This document shows, piece by piece, positions 12,067-22,919 of a DNA stretch of 64,000 bases (within the stretch, counting starts at the first letter, position 1; every line of letters begins with the position of its first letter). The stretch is from Lycium barbarum (lineage: Eukaryota; Streptophyta; Magnoliopsida; Solanales; Solanaceae), in contig NC_083339.1 in the NCBI RefSeq assembly GCF_019175385.1, positions 79,690,307 to 79,754,306 on the forward strand. Reading direction: 5' to 3'. Below the pieces are notes generated by a model that saw nothing but the letters and a program-made list of their open reading frames with translations, ran no database searches and was not told the origin of the DNA. A program made the position numbers and the translations under genes.

Positions 12067-13708
12067 AAAAATATAAAAATCCAATAGGGTCATATATAGA
12101 GTCAAAAGATATACGGAGTCCGAAGGGTAGGGGGTTTTCTTCGGGGCTCGAGAGATGGGAAAAAGAAAAAGAAGAAAGTATTCTGAAGCCAAATGCTCTT
12201 GGATGGAAGACAGGGTGGATCTTTAGCTTGGAAAGAAGCTGAAGTTCCACAATTATGAAGTAGCTTTTATGCCCCATGTAAAAGTGAACCATAACAATAG
12301 GTACTTTGATTTTATCATTATTCTTGGATATATTATGTTTGCCGGCCTAATGTGCTACTTGCCCGCTCATTTACCTGAACTATATTATAAACTGTCTTCT
12401 CGCGCACCCCTCTGAGTCTCTGAAAACACTTCACACACTGTCACAGGAATGTAGTTTTGCATCCTACTTTCTGTCAAGATAAAGCCGGAGCGTTTTGGCA
12501 CCCGGCGAAGGATTTTAGCCACACATGTTAGGTGGGGCTGGATATGAATGAATTCGGAATAGAGCTGCTACCGATAGTATTGCCCTTCCCTGTCTCGAGT
12601 TTTTCGCTCGGGTGAGCCTGTCTAGAAACCTTTTCCACTAGATTTTAAACCTAGCAGAACTGAAACACATACATGATTATCCTTACTAGGCCCCGCTTAT
12701 CTGCATCACTTGCATTTGACTTAGTGGGACTCGGCACAAGGGTCGGGTCTGTCTAGAAGAGGTGACCCTTTTTTCTGACTGACATGTGCATTATATGTGC
12801 TATTTGTAAATATCACTTTTGAAGGTTTGCTTGATTGTTGACTGAATTTAGGCTAACTAGTGAAACAGATGAGAGAGAAGTATTCCTCTAAATTTTTACG
12901 CCCATTTTTCGGCTCTTGCTAAAAATAAGAAAAGAAAAGGTCAACTCAAGACGAGTTTATTTATTAGCATTTTTTTCAAAGTCAACTCAACCGTCCAATC
13001 TGGATGAACTACGCACACCTGATTCCCACCTCGGTGAGATACGTAGGCAGCCATCTTTGGGTTCGGTGATTCTTATTCAAATATTTTAAAAAAATGAATA
13101 TTTATCCTTATTCAAAAATCCAAAAAAAAGAGCTTTTTATTCTTTATTCAAAATTTGCAAAAAACAATGTCTTTTAGATTAGTTGTTTCACATTCTCTTT
13201 TAAAAGAAAATACAAAAAGATTTTCCTTTGGTTGCTTTAGGCTTCCTTTTGTAGGAAAGTCAAAACCAGAAAATCCCAAAAAATATTTTATTTTACTTAG
13301 TTTAGAATTCATTCATTCGGAATTTTAAAATTCAAGAAAAACAAAAAAACAAAAAAATAAGAGAGAGCATCAAGTTTTTTTCCCTTGTATGACCAAAAAG
13401 ATTTTCATAAAGTTCTTTTGATAGTTTATAAATCTAAAAAGATTTTTGAGTCTTTATAGTTTTCTTTTCTTCAAAAATTCAAAAAAGAGAAAATTCAAAA
13501 GCCAAGTCGGTATGATCTTCCCGAACTATGCAAAGATCTGATTCATGTTTTTATGCATGGTATGTAGGCAACCCCAAACGGGTTCGATCAATGCATTTTC
13601 AAACCAAAACAAGAGGAGAGATAGTTGTAATTTGAAAAATTGTCGCTAGGCAAAAGTGGGTGCACCAAAGCAAGTCGGAATGAAAAATTAGGCCTTCCAA
13701 GGTTCAAG
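12067..13708 (+). other. T1 internal remnant, non-coding
   Basis: About 1.6 kb between the primer site and a repeated LTR segment. It has no protein domain. It contains two copies of a module with CCTGATTCCC..., GATACGTAGGCAG (or TATGTAGGCAA) and GGTTCGGT/CGGGTTCG, at about 13010-13075 and 13540-13600. The same module occurs in T2 before gag and before the 3' LTR, so this is probably leader joined to 3' untranslated sequence after loss of all coding DNA. Confidence 0.55.
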
Positions 13709-14463
13709 ATGTACATGGTTCAAAATTGTTCAAAATGGATATGTTTGGTTTCTGTTAATTGGCAAATGTCTAAAACTGGATGCTACCTTTGATTGAATAC
13801 TAAATTTTGGAAAATTGAGCTTAGAAGATGAATATAGCATGAATAATTTTGTGTCTTTCCTCTTGTAGAAGTGATTGAAGCATTAGTTTCTGTGCATTAG
13901 TCTTTAAAAACAAGCATCCTAACAATATTTGAGAAATGAATATATTGGGCATGTTGATATATATATATATATATATACTCTGTATACATGGGTAAAAACC
14001 GAGGTATTGGTCTTTTTCTTTTGAAGTGAACGTCTATTTTTATTTGCTTAATTGCCTCTCCTCTTCCCTTTTTCCTTATTTGGTTCATTAGGGGTAAATA
14101 TACATTAGGTATACATGATATACACTCTTTATATACCCTGGTATATATTAGGTGGTATATTGTGTATACCCCAGTATACCATGCTTCGTTATGTGTTAAA
14201 GTGGATTTTAGCCATTCTCATCTAAGTGTTATCCTGCTGTTAAAGAGAATGGTCGGTTTTATATTGCATTGCTACTGTCTGGGATTTTGCCTTTTTTTTG
14301 TACGTTATTGGGCTTATCCTATTGTTGTCATTTCGATCTGCTGGTTCTGACATATGTTGGTATTAAATTATGACTGATATGCATTGATATACATATAATC
14401 ATATGTCAATCTTTATTATGTTTAAATAGTTAGTAAGTTTAGATGCACTCTACCCGGTATTTT
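13709..14463 (+). repeat. Direct repeat of T1 LTR segment (copy 2)
   Basis: This matches 10103-10846 almost base for base, apart from small indels and a longer TA run at 13960-13977. It is probably part of the 3' LTR of T1, joined to the internal remnant by deletion. It stops abruptly at 14463, where RT sequence of element B begins. Confidence 0.75.
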
Positions 14464-15340
14464 AAATCGCCGACTCTTCAGTCAGTTCCTGTAGTAAATG
14501 AATTTCCGAATGTGTTCCCAGAAGAAGTTCCAGGCCTTCCTCCTGAGTGGGAGATTGATTTTGCCACTGATGTGTTGCCAGGCACGAAGCCTATATCTAT
14601 TCCTCCTTATAGAATGGCTCCCGCAGAATTGAAAGAGTTGAAGGAGCAGTTGAAAGACTTACTTGAAAAAGGCTTTATTAGGCCTAGTTCATCCCCGTGG
14701 GGAGCACCCGTATTTTTTGTCCGAAAGAAAGATGTCTCTTTGAGAATGTGCATTGATTACCGGCAATTGAATAAGGTGACGATTAAGAATAAATATCCTC
14801 TCCCGAGGATGGATGACTTATTTGATCAATTGCAAGGCGCCAAATGGTTTTCGAAGATTGATTTGAGGTCCGGGTATCATCAAGTGAGAGTTAGGGAGAA
14901 AGATATCCCTAAGACAGCCTTCAGAACAAGATATGGTCATTTTGAGTTCCGGGTAATGTTATTTGGGCTAACTAATGCGCCGACAGTATTTATGGATTTG
15001 ATGAATAATGTGTTCAGGCCTTTTCTGGATTTATTTGTGATCGTATTATCGACGATATCTTGGTGTACTCTAGATCCGAGGCGGAACATGCAGATCATTT
15101 GCGTACTGTCCTTGGGGTTCTTCGGACTCGAGAACTGTTTGCAAAGTTCTCCAAATGTGAGTTTTGGTTGAACTCAGTGACATTTCTGGGGCATATTGTA
15201 GCAGCCGATGGCATTCGAGTGGATAGTCAAAAGATTGAGGTCGTGAAGACTTGGCCAAGGCCTACAACTCCTACGGAGGTTCGTAGCTTCCTGGGCTTAG
15301 CAGGTTATTACAGGAGATTTGTTGAAGGTTTTTCTTCTAT
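14464..15340 (+). pseudogene. Element B reverse transcriptase (frameshifted)
   Basis: A long open stretch to 15171 gives the linker [19 protein letters not shown], then [36 protein letters not shown] (motif A intact) and [16 protein letters not shown]. One base is missing at about 15044-15049, just before the FIDD box, so the catalytic pair is read out of frame. The downstream frame (15060 on) resumes with [32 protein letters not shown] and the intact YYRRFVEGF motif. One deletion has split an otherwise readable RT. Confidence 0.9.
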
Positions 15341-15830
15341 TTCTGCACCGCTCACAAAGTTGACTCAAAAATCGACAAAGTTTCAATGGACAGATGCTTG
15401 CGAACGTAGCTTCCAAGAGTTGAAAAGTAGTTTGACTTCCGCCCCAATCTTGACACTTCCAGAGGGGTTGGAAGGATATGTTGTTTATTGCGATGCTTCA
15501 GGCATTGGGCAAGTGCTGTGTATTGATGCAACATGGAAAAGTGATTGCGTATGCTTCAAGGCAATTACGGAAACATGAGCAGAATTATCCAACCCATGAT
15601 TTAGAATTGGCTGCAGTGGTTCATGCATTAAAGATATGGAAACATTATTTATATGGTGTCCATGTGGATATTTATACTGATCATTAGAGTCTTCGGTATA
15701 TCTTCAAACAGAAAGAGTTGAACTTGCGGCAACGACGGTGGTTAGAATTGCTAAAAGATTATGATGTTGATATCTTATATCACCCCGGAAAGGCAAATAT
15801 TGTGGCTGATGCTCTTAGCCGCATATCTAT
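15341..15830 (+). pseudogene. Element B RNase H
   Basis: It continues from RT with [29 protein letters not shown] and YCDAS. A small deletion near 15505-15520 ([12 protein letters not shown]) shifts the frame, and the other frame from 15478 picks up [31 protein letters not shown] with its acidic residue, and IYTDH. TAG at 15685-15687 replaces a lysine codon. [15 protein letters not shown] and [11 protein letters not shown] end the domain. All acidic positions remain, but they are spread over two frames. Confidence 0.85.
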
Positions 15831-17237
15831 GGGAAGTTTGTGTGATGTGCGACCAGAGAAGAGAGAAATGGCCCGTGAGCTCCAGCAGTTAGCTAGCCTA
15901 GGAGTTCGAGTAGTGGACTCAGGTAGCAAGGGAACTACTATCCAGAATTCAGCAGTCTCGGCGCTAGTAGCAGAAGTGAAAGAGTGACAATACGAAGATT
16001 CCATGCTAAGGCATTACAGAGATGCACTCCCTCAGAAACAGGAGTCACCATTTGATATTTCAGGAGACGGAGTTCTCCGATGCCGAGGCAGATTATGTGT
16101 TCCCAATTGGCAGGTCTACGCCACCAGATATTGAGAGAAGCTCATTGTTCCCGTTATTCTGTTCACCCCGGTGCGACGAAAATGTATCATGATCTTAAGT
16201 CTGTATATTGGTGGAATGGAATGAAGAAAGACATAGCAGAATTCGTAGCTCAATGTCCTAATTGTCAACAAGTGAAAATCGAGCACCAAAAGCCGGGTGG
16301 ATAGTTGCAAGCCATAGAAATCCCAACTTGGAAGTGGGAAGTGATTAACATGGATTTCATTACAGGTTTACCCCGTTCTCGGTGTAAGTATGATTCCATA
16401 TGGGTGATTATGGATAGACTCACCAAGTCAGCTCATTTCTTATCAGTCAGAACGACGTATGTGGCAGAAGATTATGCAAAGCTTTATCTTAAAAAGATAG
16501 TGAGACTCCATGGTGTTCCAGTATCTATTATCTCTGATAGAGGGACTCAGTTTACAGCAAATTTTTGGATGTCTTTCCAAGAGGGTCTAGAGACCCAAGT
16601 GAGCCTTAGTACGACATTTCACCTGCAGACTGATGGACAAGCTGAGCGTACCATTCAGACTCTTGAAGATATGTTACGGGCATGTATGATAGATTTTGGA
16701 GGTAATTGGGATGATCATTTTCCACTCATTGAATTTGCTTACAATAATAGCTATCATTCTAGCATTCAGATGGCACCGTACGAAGCTTTGTATGGGCGAA
16801 AGTGTAGATCCCCAATTGGGTGGTTTGAAACAGGAGAGGCTAGATTGATAGGGCCAGACTTGGTCCAACAAGCCATAGAGAAAGTCAAGCTCATACAAGA
16901 TCGGTTGTTAGCAGCCCAAAGTCGTCAAAAGTCCTATGCGGATAATCGTCGAAGAGACTTAGAGTTCCAAGTGAAAGATTGGGTATTCTTAAAAGTGTCA
17001 CCAATGAAGGGTGTAATGAGATTTGGCAAAAAGGGGAAACTTAGTCCCCGATATATTGAGCCTTATGAGATTGTGCGAAAGATAGGCAAAGTGGCCTATG
17101 AGTTAGATCTTCCTCCGGATTTGGAGTCAGTCCATCCAGTTTTCCATGTCTCGATGCTTCGAAAATGTGTTGGAGATCCTACTACGATCGTGCCAATAAG
17201 TGATGTGCAAGTGACAGAAAAATTGACTTATGAAGAA
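15831..17237 (+). pseudogene. Element B integrase, catalytic triad intact
   Basis: The HHCC N-terminus lies at about 16138-16280 (histidines in HCSRYSVHPG, cysteines in CPNC). Upstream it is broken by TGA at 15985-15987 and a frame change near 16080, and TAG at 16302-16304 precedes the core. From 16305 a 343-codon stretch is open. It holds Asp at 16353-16355, Asp at 16536-16538 and Glu at 16644-16646, giving the D,D35E spacing, followed by the GPY/F-like MRFGKKGKLSPRYIEPYEI block and VHPVFHVSMLRK. This is the longest open reading stretch of any integrase copy here with an intact DDE triad. Confidence 0.92.
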
Positions 17238-17400
17238 GTGCCCATTACATACAACATAGGCAAGTATGGAGGCTTAGAAACAAAGAGGTGGCCTGAGTTA
17301 AGGTTCTATGGAGAAGCAGTAAACGAGAGGAAATGACATGGGAAGCGGAAGAAAGTATGCGATCCAGATACCCGCATTTATTTCAGCCCTTGGAAGAGAT
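17238..17400 (+). pseudogene. Element B chromodomain, frame-shifted
   Basis: Nucleotides align with the chromodomain of element D (33388-33537), but small indels near 17245-17260 put the open frame out of register (TYNIGKYGGLETKRW instead of the AILDRQVRRLRNK type). The end of the open stretch at 17334-17336 is therefore an artefact of the frameshift. Confidence 0.75.
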
Positions 17401-17614
17401 CCAAGACGAGATATCAAGATCATAAGGTATGTATGTTTTCCTTTTATGCTTTTGGGTCGTGTGTGGCCATAGACATGTTGATATTGTGATGTAGCCCTGT
17501 GAGGCAATGATATTATGGATTGTTGTGGCAGGTTGGTAGTGCCAAATTACAGGGGAAACTCTGGCAAAATTTTCGTAGGATCCCGAGTGTTTAACATTCG
17601 AGGACGAATATTCC

Positions 17615-17628
17615 AAAGGGGGGAAGAA
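17615..17628 (+). other. Polypurine tract of element B
   Basis: AAAGGGGGGAAGAA directly precedes the LTR start TGTTACACC, the expected primer for plus-strand synthesis. The same tract is found at 33768-33782 in element D. Confidence 0.8.
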
Positions 17629-17852
17629 TGTTACACCTTGGAAATTTCCCCACAAACGTACAGTGGGTAGGCTAACAAAGGGCATAGCGTATACGATGTT
17701 TTAATAAGAAGGGAACAACGTTTGACAACCCTAAGTAAGATTCCAAAGGCAATTGCAATAAGAGATAGGTTATGCTCCATAATGACTAATAGGTTCTGAA
17801 AATGTGGAAAGTTGCAGATTTGCATTTTGGCCAGTTGAACGTAAAATGAAAA

Positions 17853-18095
17853 ACAGACCGTAAAGTGGTATACGGCCCGTAAACTGCCATGTCGTATTTT
17901 GACTTCCAAAACTTCAACTTTCTGTCAAATACTTGAATGGTTAAAGACGACTTGAAATACGGACCGTAAACTTGAATACGGCCCGTAAACTGTGTTCGTA
18001 AATCACCATGTCTCAGCCTGACTTTCTGGTTCTGTTATGCTTAAATACGCCCACAGAATACGGACCGTAAACTGAAATACGGCCCGTAAACTGGG
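17853..18095 (+). repeat. Array of TACGGNCCGTA palindromes in LTR B/C
   Basis: At least five copies of the odd-centred palindrome TACGG(A/C)CCGTA, mostly followed by AAACT, occur in alternating A- and C-centred pairs (for example near 17957 and 17977, 18059 and 18079). They lie about 60-300 bp upstream of the presumed TATA box. Confidence 0.85.
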
Positions 18096-19274
18096 TTTAC
18101 GACAACTGTGCACTTTCGACGGCTGTTCATTTCAGATCAGATTTTGGGTTATTAAAAAGGGGACCAAGTTTATTATTTCATTTCCACACTTCATCCCTTC
18201 TCTCTAAAACATCTCTCTACATTTATTCCATGAGAACTCAAGGATTATTAGTGATCATCTACATCAAGCTAAGTGAATCAAGTGTAAAGAACCCATTAAA
18301 GTTCCTCCAAAGTAAGAAATCCAAGTGAAGGTGAAACTAGGGTTTTTCTCAAGTGAAGCATTTTCAACCAAGGCTTGTTCTTACGACATCTAAGGTAAGA
18401 TTCATGGTATTTCTATGTTGTTTAAGGTTTTTGAGAGTTGAAATGCTTGGATTATAGAAGGATATAGAAGAATAGGTCATGAATGTGGAATAGTGTCATT
18501 TTGAGAAATAGTTTGGATTGAGTTATGCTTCTTGATGTGTTGTGATGTAAATATGTTATAAATGATGTTGAGAACATGAGATGAGCAATGTACATGAATG
18601 AACATGGTCGTGTATTATAGCCATGGATATGAGTAATCGAAGGTAAACTAAGAAATGTGGATAATGTGGATGGATAATGACTATTGCTATGGTATTGTGA
18701 ATGTATTATTGACGATTGGGAGTTGATATACGTTATGGAGGAATGTCGTATAAATAAAGGAGATGCTGTCCGATTTTCTCTGGCTTTAGTTATATATGCT
18801 AGCTATCGATTTTAATGACAGTATGACTTAAATGAAAGTAGAAACGCTAGCATTGGAGGAGAACGCGCAAGTGTAGATTAGTTGAACGGAAAAGGTATGT
18901 AAGGCTAACCCTTCTTTCATAAGGCATGGTTCTTTGGTAAAATATCTAAATCTTCCATGAGACTATGATATCCTTCAAATGATTTGATCTTCCGAGCTAG
19001 TAAGCTCACGATTCTTGATACGTCACGATTGTACTAAATCTCTCATATGACGAGTAAGCCTATAAAGATAAATATGATGAATGACGATAATAATAATAAT
19101 GATGTTGATGACGATTATGCTAATGATGTAAACAGTAAAGATGCTTATGAGCTGTTATGTATATGTATCTATGTATGACTATTATGGAACCCTGAGCTTA
19201 TGAGGCCGGGTAGGATATGTAAATAAGTATGTATATGATTACGTAACGCGCGCATACCTCTGCAGATGGTACGG

Positions 19275-19372
19275 ATAACCCTGACGCCTTGGTAGGGCCA
19301 GGTAGGTGTAACCCTGAAGCCTTGGTAGGGCTAGGTATGAGTAACCTTGAGCCTTGGTTGGCCAAGTATGTA
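19275..19372 (+). repeat. Three tandem ~32-bp units in LTR B/C
   Basis: Three adjacent degenerate copies of a unit built around TAACCCTGA(A)GCCTTGGTAGG followed by CCAGGTA. They lie in the downstream part of the LTR, about 300 bp before the stem-loop. Confidence 0.75.
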
Positions 19373-19677
19373 TGAAACACCGATCCTGCATGGTCGGGTA
19401 TGCTATGTAAATGCTATATATATGATATGATTATGTATATGATATGAATACAAATATGATACGATATGAATGTGAATAAGGGTATGTATACGAATACGAG
19501 TACAAATTTGGAACGGATATGATTTGGATGTAAGTACACAAATACGCATTAGAAATGGAAAGCCCTACGAAAGGCAAGTAAGTGCCTATGACGATGATAT
19601 CACCATCTCCCACCTTTGTGCTATTTCTTATGTTGCTTATTATGCATCTATATTGATATTGATCATGCTTTACATAC

Positions 19678-19698
19678 TCAGTACATTCTTCGTACTGA
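19678..19698 (+). other. LTR stem-loop (B/C)
   Basis: TCAGTAC (19678-19684) and GTACTGA (19692-19698) form a perfect 7-bp stem with a 7-nt loop. A second possible hairpin follows (ACGTCC / GGACGC), then an acceptor-like GCCCGCAG ending at 19735. Confidence 0.65.
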
Positions 19699-20182
19699 CG
19701 TCCTTTTGTTTGTGGACGCTGCGTCATGCCCGCAGGTGCACAGGGAGACAGGCTCGATCCATAGCTATATTCTTAGAGACTACATAGGAGAGCTCCATTC
19801 CATTCGGAGCCATAGCTTTTGGGTACTTATTCTTTTGTGTACATAATTATGGGCATAGCGGGGTCCTGTCCCGCTTATGTGATATGTTATACTCTCCTTA
19901 GAGGCTCCTAGATATGTGTATATGGTTAGATATGTCTGGCCTTGTCGGCCTATATTTTTTATATCATTTTGGTAGCCTTGTCAGCTGATGTACATTGGTG
20001 TGGCATAGATGCCAATGATAATGTAAAGGCATTGTTGTCCAATGGGACTAGTATAATGAATAGAATTATGCATTTAATTATGTGGCTCACCTAGATGTAA
20101 GCATAAGAGTAAGCCAAGGGGGTGCTCGGGTGGGCTAGCACCGGGCGCTCATCGCGGCCCCCTAGACGGGTCGTGACAAAAG

Positions 20183-20194
20183 TGGTATCAGAGC
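20183..20194 (+). other. Primer binding site of element C (tRNA-iMet)
   Basis: TGGTATCAGAGC, 4 bp after the LTR end, matches the complement of the 3' end of plant initiator-Met tRNA. It is the usual primer site for this lineage. Confidence 0.92.
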
Positions 20195-20376
20195 TGTTCA
20201 GTCCTAGGGTGTGTCTACGAGCCGTGTCTAGTAGAGTCTTGGTTATGGGTGTGTTGCGCGCCACACTTATAAACAAGAAGCTGCAGACATTTTAGGAATG
20301 AATGACCTTCTTTCTTCATAAGAATCGTGCGATAGAGCTATGATATAAGAAATTCTCGTCCCTTAAATTATGTGTT
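20195..20376 (+). other. Untranslated leader of element C
   Basis: A non-coding leader, strikingly similar to 28612-28791 of element D: CCTAGG, GTGTCTACGAGCCGTGTCTA, GTAGAGTCTTG, CGCCACACT, then ATCGTGCGATAGAGCT-like sequence. It could hold packaging or dimerisation signals (inference). No structure is assigned. Confidence 0.6.
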
Positions 20377-21720
20377 GTGTATTTCAGAAATGCTGTAAAG
20401 AGAAAGGCTACAGCAGCCCAAAAGGGCAAAACGGTGGTAGAAAAGCGGGCTGAAAGAGCACCACCACCGGTAGTAGAGGAAAGTGAGTCCCAGAGTGCGG
20501 CTCAATCTCAGTCCTCCCGTTCAGTACCTATATTAGAGGAGCGCGAGGGAGCCTTAGCCCCAACTCCAGCACCTCCAGCTCCTCTACCGAATGCTTCAAG
20601 CCAAGATGTGAAAGAGGCCATACATTTTCTTACTCAGTTGGTTGCTGCTCAAACTCAGCGGTAAAGTGTGGGGCAAGGTGATAGGGCTGTTAGTGCAAGG
20701 GCCCGTGATTTCATTACTTTGAACCCTCCGGAATTCTTTGGGTTAAAGCCGGAGGAGGACCCTCAGGACTTTATTGATGGTATGTTGAGGACGCTTCGAT
20801 TGATACATGCTTCGGACACCGAATCGGTGGAGTTAGCGTCGTATAGATTGAGAGATGTCTCGATCCAATAGTATACAGTTTGGATGGCTTCACAGGGAGC
20901 CAATGCACCTCCTCCGGTATGGCAAAAGTTTGTTGATGCTTTCCTCCGACACTATATGCCTCCAGAAGTCCGGCGAGATAGGGCCGATAAATTCTTGAAT
21001 TTGAGCCAAGGTAGCATAAGTGCTTTAGAGTATAGTCTCTGCTTCAATTCCTTGGCTAGGTATGCTTCGGCCATGGTAGCAGATATGGGCGACCGGGTAC
21101 ACCGATTTGTTAAAGGCCTAGGGCCGCATTTGATGGATAGGTGTTTGACCGCGTCCCTTCAGGACAATATGGATATTGCACGCATTCAGGCTCATGTTCA
21201 GAACCTAGAAGAAAGTTTACAACAACAGAGAAGTGAACGCGAGCAGGATGGGGGACATAGCAAGAGGGCCAGATCTTCAGGTCTGATGAGTGAGTTCAGA
21301 GGTGGGCACAGACAACAGATTTCCAGGCACTCAGGCTATTTTATGACTAGTGCACCTCTACGGTTTTTAGGCCAGAGATTCGATAGATCTACTCATTCCG
21401 GGCCGAGTCAGAGTTATTCGGGGTCTCAGTTCAGAGATGATTCAGGCCAGTCAAGGCCACCCGTACCACGATATTCCCAGTGTGGGATGTTGCATTGGGG
21501 TCGATGCCGAATGGGTTCAGATGTTTGCTATTCATGTGGTCGACCAGGCCATATTATGCGTGATTACCCCTCAGTTCATGGTAGAGGTAAGACCCATCCT
21601 TCAGGGTCGGTAGCCGGATCTTCAGCATCTGTACGCCCTATGGGGCCACGTTCACATGCGCCAGTCGGCCATGGTAGAGGCAGAGGGAGAGTTCCCAGTT
21701 CTAGCGGTCCTCAGCACCGT
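20377..21720 (+). pseudogene. Element C gag with zinc knuckle
   Basis: Gag forms the particle that packages element RNA. One frame with two stops: TAA at 20662-20664 (D has CAG) and TAG at 20869-20871 (D has TGG). The N-terminus is Lys/Arg- and Pro-rich. The gag core has FFGLKPEEDPQDFIDGML, ELASYRLRDV, WQKFVDAFLRHYMP, REYSLxFNSLARYA-like LEYSLCFNSLARYAS and DRVHRFVKGLGPHL. An Arg/Gly/Ser-rich stretch leads to one CCHC knuckle at 21526-21567 (CYSCGRPGHIMRDY). Its last Cys is Tyr, whereas D keeps Cys. The exact start is uncertain because the first ATGs do not align between C and D. Confidence 0.88.
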
Positions 21721-22200
21721 GTTTATGCTTTGGCTGGACGCCAAGATCTTGAGTCTTCTCCTGACGTGGTTACAGGTATATTATCGGTATTTTCTCATGA
21801 TGTATATGATTTGATTAATCTGGGCTCCACATTGTCATATGTTACTCCATTTATTGCGGGTCGATTTAGGGTCAAGCCGGAGTCGATTAAACCTTTTGGG
21901 GTGTCTACACCCGTGGGTGAATCGGTAATAGCTAGCCGAGTATATAGAAATTGTGTAATTGTGATCGTCGTACTATGATCGACTTGCATGAGTTAGAAAT
22001 GGTGGATTTTGATGTTATTATGGGCATGGATTGGTTGGCTTCTTGTTATGCCAATGTTGATTGTAGAATGAAAATGGTTTGTTTCCAATTTTCGGGAGAA
22101 CTAGTTTTAAAATGGAAAGGGAATACGGCGTCACCAAAAGGTATGTTTATTTCCTATCTAAAGGCAAGGAAAATGATCACTAAAGGGTAAATCTACCATC
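21721..22200 (+). pseudogene. Element C protease (active-site Asp lost)
   Basis: Retropepsin-like segment: VYALAGRQDLESSPDVVTGILSV-type entry, then the active-site loop, read here as LINLGSTLSY. In D it is LIDPGSTLSY. The catalytic Asp is Asn at 21817-21819, so processing would fail. A small indel near 21965-21978 moves the frame. The second frame (21951-22190) has FDVIMGMDWLAS and LDCRMK-like VDCRMKMV, ending with TAA at 22188-22190 where D reads through. Confidence 0.85.
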
Positions 22201-22919
22201 TAGTCCGGGTTCAAGATGTAGAAGCTGAATCGCCGACTCTTCAGTCAGTTCTTGTAGTAAATGAATTTTTGGATGTGTTCCCGGAAGAACTTCCAGGCCT
22301 TCCTCCCGAGCGGGAGATTGATTTTGCCATTGATGTGTTACCAAGCACGAAGCCTATATCTATTCCTCCTTATAGAATCGCTCCTGCAGAATTGAAAGAG
22401 TTGAAGGAGCAGTTGAAAGACTTGCTTGAAAAAGGCTTTATTAGGCCTAGTTCATCCCCGTGGGGAGCACCCGTATTGTTTGTCCGAAAGAAAGATGTCT
22501 CTTTGAGAATGTGCATTGATTACCGACAATTGAATAAGGTGACGATTAAGAATAAATATCCTCTCCCGAGGATTGATGACTTATTTGATCAATTGCAAGG
22601 TGCCAAATGGTTTTCGAAGATTGATTTGAGGTCCGAGTATCATCAAGTGAGAGTTAGGGAGAAAGATATCCCTAAGGCAGCCTTCAGAACAAGATATGGT
22701 CATTTTGAGTTCCGGGTAATGTCTTTTGGGCTAACTAATGCGCCGACGGTATTTAGGGATTTATACAACCGATTTGGGACCAAATGGGAATACATGAAAC
22801 ATTCAACCGAATTTCGAACCTTTGCTGATTGGGAAGCTACCCAACCCTTAGCCTTTGCCATATGCCTACTGGGACTCATGGTATTCCCCAAAGATAGAAA
22901 CCAAGCCATAGATACCTGA
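22201..22919 (+). pseudogene. Element C RT N-half, fused in frame to Tat ORF1
   Basis: RT blocks are present as far as [62 protein letters not shown] and [11 protein letters not shown], where Gly of the conserved RSGYHQ is Glu at 22635-22637. After about 22762 the same frame runs on for ~50 codons as unrelated sequence ([13 protein letters not shown], then RPLAFAI-like [16 protein letters not shown]) typical of Tat/Ogre ORF1, to TGA at 22917-22919. The fusion is a breakpoint accident. The FIDD box is missing, so no RT activity is expected. Confidence 0.88.

Larger units (their letters stand above)
14464..17628 (+). mobile_element. Element B: Tekay copy lacking 5' half
   Basis: It begins mid-polyprotein at CGCCGACTCTTCAG, equivalent to 22230 in copy C, and runs RT-RH-IN-chromodomain to a polypurine tract. 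It leads into the LTR at 17629, which also serves copy C. B is the downstream half of one copy and C the upstream half of the next. The left edge joins T1 LTR sequence with no target duplication, so it looks like an illegitimate recombination breakpoint. Confidence 0.82.
17629..20178 (+). repeat. LTR shared by elements B and C
   Basis: A 2,550-bp LTR from TGTTACACC to GTCGTGACA. It has an IN-chromodomain end plus polypurine tract on its left and an initiator-Met primer site plus gag on its right. That makes it at once the 3' LTR of B and the 5' LTR of C. It carries a palindrome array (17853-18095), an AT-rich TATA-like ATTAAAAAGG (18151), a donor-like AAGGTAAG (18392), a second donor-like AAAGGTATGTAAGGC (18892) and a stem-loop with acceptor-like CCCGCAG (19678-19735). 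It is related to, but clearly diverged from, the LTRs of D. Confidence 0.9.
20179..22762 (+). mobile_element. Element C: Tekay copy lacking 3' half
   Basis: It follows the LTR at 17629-20178 with primer site, leader, gag, protease and the first half of RT. It stops at about 22762, where a Tat/Ogre ORF1 relic begins without a gap. Lost are the RT active-site box, RNase H, integrase and 3' LTR. With element B it forms an LTR-sharing tandem pair cut at both ends. Confidence 0.85.
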
